NCBI GenBank assembly: GCA_033439255.1
Contig: CM065878.1
Location: 992,001-1,056,000 of the forward strand
DNA length: 64,000 nt
DNA from: Hericium rajendrae
Lineage: Eukaryota > Basidiomycota > Agaricomycetes > Russulales > Hericiaceae
Reading direction: 5' to 3'
Made by a program: the position numbers and the translations under genes. This document shows positions 24,515 to 36,599 of this stretch, piece after piece. Each line of letters opens with the position of its first letter. Position 1 is the first letter of the stretch. Under the pieces are notes generated by a model, which was given only the letters and a program-made list of their open reading frames with translations, was not told the origin of the DNA and made no database searches.

Positions 24515-26031
24515 GGTAGGGGTGGTCGTGAGTGTCGTGAGAGATAGACTCTAAAAGCCTAAATTTTGATAAAAGGAGTAGATTCGAGGAGAGGCAGAGC
24601 GACAAGGGAAGTCGACGAGGGTAAAATCGGCGAGGGGACATTGGTGTTTTAAAGGAGAGACAGCGTTAGAGAACCGGGCACTGGCGCGGACATGCAAGAC
24701 AGCGCATGCGCTGCTGGAAGGGGTGATGTCAGATGGGTATGAACTCGAGCGCGATCCGGCGCAAAAAGGGATGCCGCGGTACATAGACAATTGTGGTCAG
24801 TTCCGAAATCAGCCTGCCAAACAATAAGACAGACCGGGTGATCGTGAAGTATGAAAACCGAGCCACGGAGATGAACGTAAAAGGTGCGAGCCGCGAAGGC
24901 CGTGCACAGCCCGATTCCCTTCTCTGGATCACTCGAGTCCACCGAATCCTATTTCCGGCTCGAGAGTACGAAATTGACGCCGGATGGCGAGAACTCGACG
25001 TGTCGGGATTCAACGTTAAACGAAGCTGACTTTGCCGTCCAATAAGAAGTCAAACCGCCTCGAGGATACAGCGTTGTGCGCGCTCGTTCGAAGGTTATCT
25101 GACTTCCTAGTATACGTCCTAGTAACCCTTCCGAGAGGAGCGGAAAGCCGTGGAATCAAAATGGACGCAAATTGGAGCGGTGGTGAGAAATTCTGGAAAC
25201 TCGCAGACGACTCATGTGCAAGTGGCAATTGGCCACACTGACTCACACTATCAAGCGACCTTGATGCTCCTGGAGTTAAGACCGCCAAACATTCGTAGCA
25301 CAATTGAAGCGAAAGCGAAGCGGATATATCAGTGATCCTCGGTGAAGGACAACAAAAGAGAAAGATCTGTGCGATCCTGAAACTTGGCAACGTAGCAACC
25401 TCGGAGGCATTTCCCGGACGGCTTTCTCACGGTCACGTCTCTCTCCTTCAAGGCGTTCTCAGCGTCCTGCCTGCCAGTTCAGGCCAGTTCTGAGTTCTCC
25501 TAGTCAGTTCCTGAAAATTTTGTGGCCCTGTGTGCGAGCAGCTTGTGACAGCAGGTAAATGATCTAAACAACCCCTTGCAACTCTAGCACCCGCACTGCC
25601 CATGGATCCTCCCAGTGACTTTTTGCATGCCAACGTACATTATCTCTGTCATGATGAGATTAGATCAAATCGAGCGCAGGCAACATTACTAGATTGACAG
25701 ACAGAGAAGGCGACGTACGTGAATCATGAAGGCGATTACACTGCATACAGTCAGATAATTGGGGGTGATGATACCTACAAGAATATTCGAAGCTGCCCAA
25801 GCTCCGGGTCGTCTGAGGCAAAGGGCCAAGGTGTTGCCGACACAGCGCCCACTGAGCGCCAATGGAAATGCGCCGCCCTCGGCCCGGAATCATAACCGCA
25901 CCCGCCCGCCCACCAATGTCAGGCGTTGGAATCAGACGCTGCTCTCGTCGTCGGTTTGTCGGCGACTGGATACAGCATAAAGCTCGTTGCCGACTCGGAC
26001 ATTCTTGACGCCTCTGTCGTTCCCGGACACC
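24515..26031. other. Divergent intergenic region
   Basis: 1.5 kb between divergent genes, so both promoters lie here. A short run of cagttc words (about 25478-25515) is the only repeat seen. No gene supported. Confidence 0.45.
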
Positions 26032-28323
26032 ATGTATCGCGTCACTACGCTCACTACTGCCCGCGCGGCGCTTTCTCGTGCCACGCGTTCCATGTCATCC
26101 GCTTACCCCACACCGACGGCCCTCCCGCTGGATCCTCCGTCGCCTGCAGCCGAAGCGGCGGAATTCAATGCTCGCGCCCAGGCGGTCGAACAATTCTTCA
26201 AACTGCCTCGTTTCGCCTCGCTAAATCGTCCCTATTCTGCGGCTGCAGTGGCCTCGAAACAGGGTTCCCTACCTCCGCTTCCCCTTCCGTCCACTCTACT
26301 CGCGGACAAGCTCTATGAGGTTTTCGACCGCGCGGCGAAGGAGGGGCGGCCGGTACCGACGATGGGCGCCATTGATCCTGTCCAAATGACACAGATGGCC
26401 CGATGGCTGGAAGTCGTGTACATCTCCGGCTGGGCAGCGAGCAGCCTCTTGACTACAGCGAACAATGAGGTCGGCCCTGATTTAGGGTGAGTAGCGTGTC
26501 CGTCATTCCATCGTGTCGTCAGATATCTGCATGTTGCAATCCGCTGGCGTTTGGTTCTTTGATTGACAAACCTATGCAGTGACTACCCGTATACGACAGT
26601 CCCAAATCAGGTTCACCGCATCTTCCGCGCACAACAGCTCCATGACAGAAAGCACTATGATGCGCGTCATGAGGCCACGCCGGAACAGCGCGAGAAGATG
26701 CCGTACATCGACTACTTGCGTCCCATTATTGCAGATGCGGATACTGGGTGCGTATATACGTTGTCGTATGAGCGCCAAGGATAACTAGCTAATGGATAAT
26801 CCGTAGCCACGGCGGCATCTCCGCGGTTATGAAACTAGTCAAGTTGTTCGCGGAATCTGTGAGTTGGCGCGCATATAATCACATTGGTTCCATTACTCAT
26901 GGCGGACAGGGAGCATCGGCCATCCACCTCGAAGACCAGCTGCATGGTGGCAAGAAGGTGCGTTCTGCTTCGATGCAAGGACTGTCAGCGACGATCTGAT
27001 GAATGTGAGTGCTCAGTGCGGCCATCTCGCGGGCAAAGTGATCGTCCCAACAAATGCGCACATCGCGCGCCTCACTGCCGCGCGGTTCCAGCTTGACCTT
27101 CTCCAGCACACGATGCTTCTCATCGCGCGCACGGACGCCGAATCCGCGCGCCTGCTCTCATCGACCGTCGATATACGTGACCATCCTTTCATCCGCGGCG
27201 TACGGCCGACCAAGGCCACGCGAGGACTCGCGGAGACGCTGGAAGAAGCGGAGGCGGCAGGGAAGAGCGGGGCGGAGATTGACAGGCTAGAGAACGAATG
27301 GATGAGCAGCGTCCAGTTGCTCACATTTGATGAGGGTGCGTGTGCTGCAGACCGTGTTAACATTTCTCAAGTATTGATGATTGTTGCATCTATCAAGCTG
27401 TCGAACAGGCCATACATGCATCAGCAATTCCGGAGCCGCAGAAGGCCTCTGCATTCCAGGCGTACAAGGAAGCTGTTGCTGGGAAATCGAACGGAGATGC
27501 ACGCGATATCGCGCAAGATATCCTTGGCGAACGTCTGGAATGGGACTGGGACTGTGCGTATCTCAATTCTTACACGTTGAATTTGGATGCTGAGATTCTG
27601 CGCCGTCACAGTGCCTCGCACCCGCGAAGGCTACTATCACACTACCGGTGGCATTGAGATGGCTCTGTCTCGTGCGCTGGCCTTTGCTCCTCACGCAGAC
27701 TTGATCTGGTTGGAAACGAAAACGCCGGACCTGGCTGAGGCCAGAAGTTTCGCGAGGAGGATTCGTGAGAAGTTCCCCGGAAAGTAGGTGGTTTTGTATA
27801 TTAGACTAGTCCCACATATGTTCTGACTACTCTCTATTTTCAGATGGCTCGTATACAATCTTAGTCCATCGTTCAACTGGTCCGCCCATGGATACTCAGG
27901 TGCGTTGTTCACACCCCGGTATATGATGTCCGCCGCTGAGCAGTTGATTATATTTTGGTTTGTAGACCAAGATCTCAAGCAATTCGTGTGGGAGCTCGGG
28001 AAGGAGGGCTTTGTCCTCCAGCTGATCTCCCTCGCAGGTCTGCACGCCAACGCAGTCGCCTTCGGTGGGTCCACTTCCACAGCTTCTCTCGATCAGATCT
28101 CATTCACACTTGCGCAGCTGAATTGGCCCAGCGGTTCAAGACGGACGGCATGCTCGCGTACGTCGAGACCGTGCAGCGCAAGGAGAAAGAGATCGGCTGC
28201 GACGTGCTCACGCATCAGAAGTGGAGCGGCGCGGACTACATTGACCGCATCCTCACGACGCTCGCGTCTGGCTCGTCGAGCACGTCCTCGCGGGGCAAGG
28301 ACTCGACGGAGCACCAGTTCTAG
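26032..28323 (+). CDS. ICL2: 2-methylisocitrate lyase, mitochondrial (isocitrate lyase family)
   Basis: Cleaves 2-methylisocitrate to pyruvate and succinate in the methylcitrate cycle, which detoxifies propionyl-CoA. The N-terminus [20 protein letters not shown] is Arg/Ser/Thr-rich without acids, as in a mitochondrial presequence. The family core follows: [68 protein letters not shown], the catalytic KKCGHLAGK signature (rejoined across the intron ending just before 27018), [27 protein letters not shown] and [12 protein letters not shown]. The C-part ([20 protein letters not shown], ending DSTEHQF) looks more like methylisocitrate lyases than glyoxylate-cycle ICL1, as does the presequence. 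About nine introns, all joining in frame. ICL1 is the alternative, less likely. Confidence 0.87.
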
Positions 28324-29283
28324 GTGAGATCCGGAGCCTGGAGGCGATGTGCTGCGGAGGGATCGGGAAACGCTAATCTGTTGAATATATTGGGGTATTG
28401 AATGGGAAAGAAGGAAAGAGGGTCGGACGTATTTTTGGGAACGGAGGATCGGGGCCGTCGACGCGATATAGGAGATGGAAACCGCTCCAAGTCGTCGTCG
28501 TGCTGGTATGTAGAGCAGTTATCTGGCTAATCCAACTTAGCGTTCAGGCTTTTCAGCTTTGAATGATTGACTCCTGTTTATGGCGGGTCTGGTTCTCCAC
28601 AGGAGGAGAGTTCCGTCTTGAACAAATCGACAAGGCGAAGTATGGCCAAGCGCACGTGGCCACGTGATACGGCTGCGGATCATGTGATGCATGCACCGCC
28701 ACGCGCGTCGGTGGTTTCAGCCCGCGCGTCCTCCGTCCCGCCGTGCTGTGTTCGCGTTGAACGTGTCTCACCCCTCCGATTGAATCCGCCAACTCCTTCA
28801 GGCTCTTCTGAGGCGACATCCTCGTCGGCGAAACAGCAGCTGCCGACGAGCAAGGTTACGGCATCGGATCGAGAGCCAACGACGTTTTCGCATCCGTGTT
28901 TCTAGGGAGGATGCACTGAACCGTCTCGGTGAGTTGTCTCGGTAGTCTCGTCCGCGGTGTGAACCCAGCGCAGTGCCCTTCCGCGCCGAGTTGTCCATTG
29001 AGTTAGCGTTCCGCGTAAATTGACCTCGGCGCTTCCGAGCGCTGACCCGCTGACCGGAGCTAGGACTGGTGCGGGTAGAATGGTGAGCACTGCCTGCACT
29101 TGGCTCGAATGGCAAACTGTATGCCTTAGTGTCTAGCTCACGATCTTAGGATGAGTCGGGTTACCGCCTGACCGTACTGCCGCTCCGCTCTATGTGTTTC
29201 GTAGGCCTTTCCTCGCCTTGCATCCGTGAGCCGACTCAATAGGATGCGTCCGACATGGGGGGCCTTTGCCGCCTCCGTTTTCC
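28324..29283. other. Intergenic: promoter region of cerato-platanin gene
   Basis: About 960 bases. No supported gene; small frames on both strands look random. It should hold the 3' end of the lyase and the regulatory region of the secreted protein gene. Confidence 0.45.
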
Positions 29284-29290
29284 TATAAAA
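29284..29290 (+). promoter_or_regulatory. TATA box of cerato-platanin gene
   Basis: A consensus tataaaa lies 97 bases above the chosen ATG (29388). An in-frame ATG at 29292 is only two bases past this box, so it is probably upstream of the transcription start. This supports starting translation at 29388, where a signal peptide begins. Confidence 0.7.
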
Positions 29291-29329
29291 GATGGGGGGA
29301 GGTGCACTCAAAACTCCCATCTTCATTAC

Positions 29330-29377
29330 AACCCACATTCCACATACCAATCCAACCCACATACCAACCCACATACC
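29330..29377 (+). repeat. Short tandem repeat in 5'UTR (aacccacatacc units)
   Basis: Four degenerate copies of a 12-base unit related to aacccacatacc fill the leader just before the start codon of the cerato-platanin gene. The unit is C/A-rich and free of G, as is common in unstructured leaders of highly expressed genes. Confidence 0.6.
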
Positions 29378-29387
29378 TTCTATCATC

Positions 29388-30503
29388 ATGCAGTTCTCAG
29401 CTTCATTCGCTGCTCTTGCAATCCTTCTTGTCCGCGGTGCGGTCGCTGCGCCCCAGGCTGGGCCAGTCTCCGAGGGTGGTGCTCCCACTTCCTCTGTCGC
29501 CCCGACTCAGACGAGCTCCGTGCCCCCGACGAGCTCTGTTCCCCCGACGAGCTCCGTACCCCCGACGAGCTCTGTCCCACCGACGAGCTCTGTCCCACCG
29601 ACGAGTTCCGTCCCACCGACCTCGTCGGTGCCTCCCACTACCACCTCTTCGATGAAGCCCACCGTCACTACCACCACGTCGAAGGGCACTGAAACATCGA
29701 AGGGCACCGAAACATCGAAGGGCACTGAAACGTCGAAGGGCACCGCGACCACGACGACGACCAGCAGCGGCAAACCCACCACCACCACCACCACCACTCC
29801 TCCCCCTTCTTCCAAGCCTCCTGGCACTAGCTCCACCCCGGCGCCCACGAGCACTGAGGGCGGCGGAGGCGGCGGCGGAGGCGGTGGTGGAGGCGGAGGT
29901 GGCGGAGGCGGAGGCGGCGGCGATGGCAAAGGCGGTAGTGGTGGCAGCGGCGGTAGCGGTGGCAGTGGTGGCAGCGGTGGAGGTAGCGGCACTCCCGGTG
30001 CTCCCGGCTCCCCTGGCGCTCCCGGCGGCAGTGGCGGAGGTGGATGCCCCCAGCCTACTTGCCCGCCTTGCGGTGGCGGCGGCGGCGGCGGAGGTGGAGG
30101 CGGTGGAGGTGGAGGTGGAGGTGGCGGCGGTAGCAACACCACGCTGCCCAGGGCTACCTTCGACGACACGTACAAGCCCAAGGACGGGTCGATGAACACA
30201 GTCTCCTGCTCCAACGGTCCCAACGGCCTTGCCGCCAAATACCCGACTTTCGGCAGCGTCCCCACCTACCCCTTTATCGGCGGCGCGCCCATGACCGTGT
30301 GGAACTCACCGCTGTGTGGCCAGTGCTACAACATCACGTACCCGCAGACCGGCATTTCCGCCTTCTACACCGGCATCGATAACAACGCCAACTTCGACAT
30401 GCCGGTGGCCGCGCTGGACAAGCTCACGAACGGTCAGACCTTGAACCTGCCGGTCATCTTCATCGAGGCGCACCCGGTTGATAAGTCGAACTGTGGCATG
30501 TAA
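29388..30503 (+). CDS. Secreted cerato-platanin with Ser/Thr and poly-Gly stalk
   Basis: A single exon of 371 aa. A signal peptide (MQFSASFAALAILLVRGAVA) is followed by about nine TSSVPP repeats, four KGTETS-type repeats and Thr runs (about residues 35-150), a likely O-glycosylated stalk. Residues about 158-250 are Gly-rich with poly-Gly runs, GGSGGS repeats, a collagen-like GTPGAPGSPGAPGGSGG piece and a Cys cluster (CPQPTCPPCGG). The last ~118 residues are a cerato-platanin domain: VSCSNGPNGLAAKYPTFGSV, WNSPLCGQCYNITYP and the end VDKSNCGM, with the four family cysteines. Typical members are about 120-150 aa with just signal plus domain, so the stalk is an unusual addition. Cerato-platanins bind chitin oligomers and act at the fungal surface and in host interaction. 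Confidence 0.9.
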   Translation: MQFSASFAALAILLVRGAVAAPQAGPVSEGGAPTSSVAPTQTSSVPPTSSVPPTSSVPPTSSVPPTSSVPPTSSVPPTSSVPPTTTSSMKPTVTTTTSKGTETSKGTETSKGTETSKGTATTTTTSSGKPTTTTTTTPPPSSKPPGTSSTPAPTSTEGGGGGGGGGGGGGGGGGGGGGDGKGGSGGSGGSGGSGGSGGGSGTPGAPGSPGAPGGSGGGGCPQPTCPPCGGGGGGGGGGGGGGGGGGGGSNTTLPRATFDDTYKPKDGSMNTVSCSNGPNGLAAKYPTFGSVPTYPFIGGAPMTVWNSPLCGQCYNITYPQTGISAFYTGIDNNANFDMPVAALDKLTNGQTLNLPVIFIEAHPVDKSNCGM

Positions 30504-31261
30504 TTTCCTTACGCTCTCGTTCCTTGGATGTGATGGACCCTGTTGTACTTGTACGCTGTCATTCTTTGACGCTTGAGAGTTTCATAGACTTTCTCCGGAC
30601 AATGTTGTGTATTACCCTTATATCATTATAGTATCAATCGCATCTTGCTGCCTTTTGATCTCTCATCATCTGATTTAAAGCCTTTCTCTTCGTTTGACTT
30701 GAATTCAGTTGTTGTCTTAAGTTTTCCTGCTCTTCGTCTCTCTTCGATTGCTTCAAGTCACATCGCCTCTCTGCCTTACAGTATCTATCTTCTGAACTAG
30801 TTTTTCCTTTTCCTTTTGTTGAAGTTTCTGTCTTCGTCGTTTATCTTGAGTCCATATGCTTTCGTTACCTTCAACACTGGAGGAAGATAACAGCGATTCA
30901 ACCTTTTCGATGAATATTGACTGCTGTAATGCCGATGGCGACTTGTTGATGCCAGTCAGTCAGCCGCATCCGTCTGTGTCTACGACGAAAGCATGCTTGA
31001 TTCATGGATTACAGTTCCTTAATGCATAGCGAGGTAGGGGTGATAAGCGAAAGAAATGCTGCAAACAAAACAATAAAGCGTAGACTCTCTAGAGCCGCGA
31101 ATAAAGAGTACTGCAAGCGAAGGATAGAACAGAAATGACTAGAAAGTACGACTTAAATTACAGGCATGCGCCACGCCAGCAGAAACGAACGTGGTATAGA
31201 CAACTAAACAGCGCAAGCCTGCCTGCTCGAGTCCAAATGTCCGAGCGACTTGCGCGCCGGA
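30504..31261. other. Intergenic, tail-to-tail region
   Basis: 750 bases of T-rich sequence forming two 3' regions. No gene or repeat recognised. Confidence 0.5.
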
Positions 31262-34200
31262 TCACGCCTGGTGGTCCAGCTCAGTGTACGGATACGACAG
31301 CGACGGCGTCTTCGCGTGCCCCAGACGCGGCGGCTCAATCATCTCGAACGTCTCGTCCTCCTCCGACGCGCGCGCAATCGCGGGCCCCGGGCGCGGCGGC
31401 GACGCGCCCGGCAGCGGCGTGCGCACGGACGGCGGCGTCGCGCGCGAGTCCAGCGACGACGACGGCGTCGCGCGCCCCGCGGACCCGCCCGTGCGCACGG
31501 AGAAGCGCTTCCCGCTCTCCGCGAGCGACTGCCGCACGCTCGTGCGCGTCGCGTTCGCGGCGATGTACTGCTCGGGCAGCACGGGGCTCGGCGGGATCTC
31601 GGGCATGCTGCCCGACATCGACGCGCGCACGAGGCTGCTCGCCATGTCGATCACGCTCGGCCGGCGTTTGCGCGCCTGGACGCCGTCCGAGCTCGACCCG
31701 TCGGACGACGGCGCGATGTTCGGGTTCGACGACGACTGCGACAGCGTGCTCGGAGGCGACTTCCACCCCTTCAGGATCGATTTGCGTGCGCCGTTGCCGT
31801 TCGGCGCCTTGCCGTCGAGAGGCATTGGCGGTAGGGTCGGCGATCCCATCGATGTTCGCGCCGCCAGGTCGGGCGAGGACGATTGAGGCTGCCCGTAGCC
31901 AAACGACTCTGACGGTCTGCGCTGCGACATGCGGAGCCCATACTGGACTGGCGGCGGCTGGGGTGACCTTCGTATCGGGTACGGTGACTCCTGGTCGAAA
32001 TGGATGTAGTTAATCGATTGCTGTGCCTGGGCGCGTTGAGCGGCTTGAGTTGTCGTCAGCAGGGGTTCATGCTGCTGTGGTGGCATCATCGGTCGCCGAG
32101 GGGGGACCATCGCATTCGATACGACCTCCTGCGGAGTCTGAGGGACGGGCGGGGTCTGCGGAGAAGCGCGGCCGCCGGGGACAGATGTAGATGCCGTGCT
32201 CGCGGTGGACTTGTCCGAGACGGAGGAAATCGACGACTTGTTGCTCTTCCGCCACAGCTTCCGGATGCTCTTCACTGGGTTGAGTGACGATGAGCTGCTG
32301 CTCTTCGCGGTGAGATGCGGGTCATCCGTCGAGTCCAGAGAAAACCGGCTTGAAGGCGCAGCGGAGTGGCGGCCCGCCTCGCTGCTGTCCATCGTGCTGC
32401 TGCTGTTCGTGCTCAGCGTCGACTTGCGCTCGCCCGGTGCGTCAAATTTCGAGTGCGTCCGCGACGCGACTGCCGTTGCACCTGACATCATAGAATCATA
32501 CGACATGCGATCGCCCTGTTGTACCTCTATGGGAAGTGGTTCCGAGGGAAACCGCCCAAACGGGTCAGGCGATAATGGGATAACAGGCGAACCAGCATTA
32601 TTTTGCCCCTTGCGTAGCGACGGGGGGACAATGTCGGGGTATGTTGGGTCGTGACCTGCGAACTCACGCTTCCGCGCTAAGGACTCGTCGGAAGGCGGCG
32701 CGTCTGTATGTGCGGTGGCTGGCATGCCGCGCTTCGCGTAGGGCGATACGGGTATCGCGTTCGACACGCCGTTTAGAGCTAGCCGCGGTGGCGTGGGGAA
32801 GTCATCTATTTGGGAGGACGGGGGAAGGTCAGAGTCGTCATCCTGGTCGTTGGAGTTGAGTGAGGAATATGGTACGGCAGGCCAGACGGGTGGAGCAGAT
32901 CCCGCGGCGCTCCTGCGATGAGTATATATTAAGTTTCCACTCGATTAAGACATAAGTAGGTACAAGAATATTCACCCATTGACCTTTGTCCCTACGCGAC
33001 CAGGGGAGCCTAGGAATTGAGGCTGACCAGGTGGCGAGAGCGACGGCCCGAAACCCGACTCAGTCCCCCGAAGTGATGATGATCTCGGCGGCGTTGAGGC
33101 AGGAGGCAGCTCATCGACATCGTGAATCAGCCGTCGCGGAGAAAATTGTGCAAGGTTCTGTCCAGTTGTTCAGTACATGTGACAAGCATAAAGTCAGTTA
33201 TACAGACCTTCTCAATCTGATCCAGCTGTGCTTTCATGACGTATTGACTCCGCCTGCGGTCGTGCGGGTCGTTTTCGTCGAACTTTGGAAGGTCGTGAGT
33301 TCAGCCCTAGATCCTCGAGCACAAAACGGCGTACCTCGCCTGACTCGTCGAACTCCAATCCGAGATCCAGATCCTCGAAGAACGCGCCTACGCGCCTCTC
33401 GCCCACTGGACTCTTGATCCTCCTCCGAGCTCCCGGACCCTGTTCCTCATCCTCACCATCTCCCACCTCTGCATTCTCAGCCTCGGCCGATTCGGTGCTC
33501 GTCTCATCAGTGTCGGTCGCCGTCGACTGCCCACTCCTCAAGTACGGCAGCTTCGAGCTCGGCAGCACCGATTCCGGAGAGTCAGTTGCAGCAATGCCCA
33601 TGTCATAGGGATTCGGAAGATTGAGGGGCGGCGGAGGCTGCTTCTTGATCGTTCCTGCAGTGGTGGGCGACGAGCGGCGGCGGGCGCCTTCAGTCTCTGG
33701 TGGTGGCGGCGGTGGAATCGTGATGGAAAGCTGTGGCCGCTCTTCCTCATCCTGCTCCTCCTCGTCCTGTGGTTGCTGCAAATCAGACGGCGACTCCGCA
33801 AGCGCGTCGTCATCCATCATATCCTCATCGACGACATCGGACTGAAGGAACCGCGGCACGGCCTGTCGGTCGACCAGCTTGAGACCAAGTGGCGCGCCGC
33901 GCGAGCCCTCCGTCTGACTTGCCACCTCGCTGCCGTCCGTGTCGCTGGCACCAGCACTTACACCAGCACGCTTCTTCGCGTTCATGCGCCGGCTGCGTAC
34001 CCACGGCTCGTACCATCCTGCGCGGCGCTTGTCGATGTCGAATTCCACTTTCGCGAGCACGGGGATGATGCCCGGCGACGAGAGGCCGGGCAGCTCGAGC
34101 GTGTTCGCGCGCGATTGCTCCGCGGACGACGGGAACGATGTGTCCGGCGTGACGGGTGAGACCTCCGAGTGCTGCGAAGAGCTGTAAGACGACGGGGTGG

Positions 34201-35095
34201 ACGGGTTTGGCGTGGTCGGCATCGTCAGTGTCAGTGGCTGCGATTTTGTAAACGGCTGTGGCGTGATGCGGCCTGTGGACATCAGAGGGCGTAGCGGATT
34301 GGCGTTGGTGCTGCCGGTCGAGCTGCCTTCACCGTTGGTTTCTGCGCTAGGTGAAGCACCCTCATTGAGGCCGAGCCCAAGACCGATGGGATTGGGAGTG
34401 GTCGCGCGAGAAGGGAAGGCGTCCTGTTCGACCTTCGTGACGCGCGTCCAGAGGTGCTTCCATATTTCCTCTGACAGCCTGGGACCTGGTTCGTCGACCA
34501 GCTCTGATATGAGTGCTTGAGGCTTGTCGGGGGGAGTAAGGGTATTGGCAGCAGGTGGTACTGGAGAGGACGCGACAAGGTAGAGAATGACACCATTCGT
34601 GCTAGGGAGCGTATACTCCTTCGCGATCGCGCCGAGCTGGGATTGAAGAGTGGGGAAGAGTGGGACGAGGATACCGCGCCGAAACTGCGTGTGGTATCCA
34701 GTCGCGGACGATGGTGGTGGGGTAAGATATGAGTCGGGATCATGAGGTAGATGATGTGGTGGGATGACATGAAGGAGGAATCTGGAGGGAGGATGTGACG
34801 GAGGCGTGGAGTGGGCCGTAAGATAGGACGTCGACGCGGCAGAAGGCGTCGGAGACCGCCGATAGTCAGAAAAAGAGGATGATTTGCCAGTGGATATAGG
34901 AGCTGATGAAAGTGAAAGCGTAGGAGGTTCGGGAGGCGGGGAGCTTTGCCGGGGCGGTAGGGGCGTGGAGATGCCGAGCGCGTTGGCAAGTTTCGCGAGT
35001 CTGTATGGTGGCAAGGGAGTGAGTGGACGTGGCCATTGAGGCGCCGGACGGTCCGAGGACGGCTCTGCGTCTGTGGGAGGTATTTCGTTTGACAT
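31262..35095 (-). CDS. Large Pro/Ser-rich orphan protein, 1222 aa
   Basis: Four exons (35095-33335, 33282-33208, 33157-32976, 32912-31262) join in frame with GT/AG introns of 50-64 bases. The protein starts MSNEIPPTDAEPSSDRPAPQ and has a conserved-looking core near residues 10-200: PLTPLPPYRLAKLANALGIS, then FRRGILVPLFPTLQSQLGAI and GVILYLV. The rest is low-complexity Ser/Pro/Glu/Arg-rich. A short charged helix sits at the small second exon (QYVMKAQLDQIEK). The C-half has LNPVKSIRKLWRKSNKSSIS and PSVIDMASSLVRASMSG. I do not recognise a family. Two long frames that look like separate genes (33212-35095 and 31262-32767) are one transcript by splice phase. Probably a disordered regulatory or scaffold protein; function unknown. 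Confidence 0.75.
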
Positions 35096-36599
35096 GTCTG
35101 CAAGCTGTAAGGACAGAAGAAATGCAGGGAAGGACGGCGTGAGGTGTCAACCACGAAATATGACTCGGGTATCCAATGGTTCCTTGGCTAATGTAGGTAT
35201 CTAGGGCTTTCGTGGGCCGTTATCATATAGAGCATGAGCTGGGGAAGCGCAGCACCATGAGAACAAGATCAGACGGAAACAACGTTGGGGCTGACGCACC
35301 AGATATAGGACCAGGAGGGTATCGAAACACTATGCGCCCACAGCAGCCCCGACACTGACCAGCGAGACTTGCTCGAGAAGATATAGACGAGCAAGTATGA
35401 AGCGGACGTGTTGTCGGGGAGGAGCGCGAAAACCGTCGACTATCGAATCACAGCTACCGGTCCATCAACCTATACCCGTGGGAATTCTGGTCCACCCGAC
35501 ATCAGATCCTCCGTCGTTTTACTCTTTAGATCAACTTGAGATCAACCATCGAAATGTTTTCACAGCTTTCTGCGTTTGATGAGTTCGACAGCAGTGTAGT
35601 GGTCTGTTCCATCTCATCTCATTCCATTTGCTATGTCCGCACGTTGCTGCCTTCGCTGGATGACTGTTGCTCCGCAACCTCATGATAACGCAGTCATGGC
35701 ATTTCGGGAGGCAGTGTGCATCGTCAGCAGCTTGTAATTGGTGGGTCCTCAGTGCATCATATGTCAAGGCTTCCGACTTCACCATATGAACGGATCACCA
35801 ATTCATTGTCAAATGATGTCGGAAGACTAAAAGCTTGACTGCAGAGCCCTATGGGGCCATGCCATCATTCTGCGAAGCGCTGAACGAACTGGCCCTATAA
35901 GCTTGCATCTCTACTTCCTCTTCCAGCAGTACTTACCCTCACTCAATCTGAAGCCTTTCCCATATGGTGTCTCCCCGCATTGTCGTGATTGTTGGCACCC
36001 GATCACTTTTTGCCAGTTTTGCTTCCGTACCCCGCATGTCGTCGCCACGATCGACAACCACTACCCCGGAACGGAGTTACGTCCGTCGAGTCCGACTGAA
36101 TTGCTGCAATTTTCGGAAGTGACCTTCCAAGACTAGCCTTCTGGCTGCGTATCTGTGCGGACATACAGTATGCTACTTCCGGGTGATCGGGTATGCGAAA
36201 ATATCATCCTCAAGTATACGCTCATGCTCAGAAATCGAAGTGACATTGGAAACGTAATTTAGCCCGGTCTCGGCTGCCGACTATTGTCACCTCAACATCG
36301 TATCGTGCCTAACAGAGATTTAAAACGAGGACGTACCGCAATCCCAGCAGTCAAGAGGTGATCCGGGTGGTCATTAAGTGGTTGCAAAGCTCATCAGATT
36401 ACAATATCTCCACAAAAAAGGGACGTCTTACTACTGTTGCTTTATCACAAGAGGCTGCGGGTAGTTCTCACCCCAGTGGGAGACCGTCAAGGTTAAGCTC
36501 AGCTCCATATGTCACAAACAGCCCGTGGACCACGTACATTCGTGGTCCAGTTCGTAGACATCACCCTCGTTCTGCAAAACATGTCAGGGGGTAAGGTGA
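35096..36599. other. Gene-poor region
   Basis: 1.5 kb. It should hold the promoter of the Pro/Ser-rich gene at its left end. Frames up to 84 codons exist but match nothing. No repeat seen. Confidence 0.45.

Noticed and set aside
29507-30265. 252-codon poly-Pro frame on the minus strand
   Set aside because: It is the antisense of the Gly-rich and Ser/Thr-rich repeats of the cerato-platanin gene; repeats of GGC/GGT read as Pro on the other strand. No signal, start context or domain of its own.
31284-31886. 200-codon plus-strand frame
   Set aside because: Antisense of the last exon of the Pro/Ser-rich orphan gene, whose splice phases support the minus strand.
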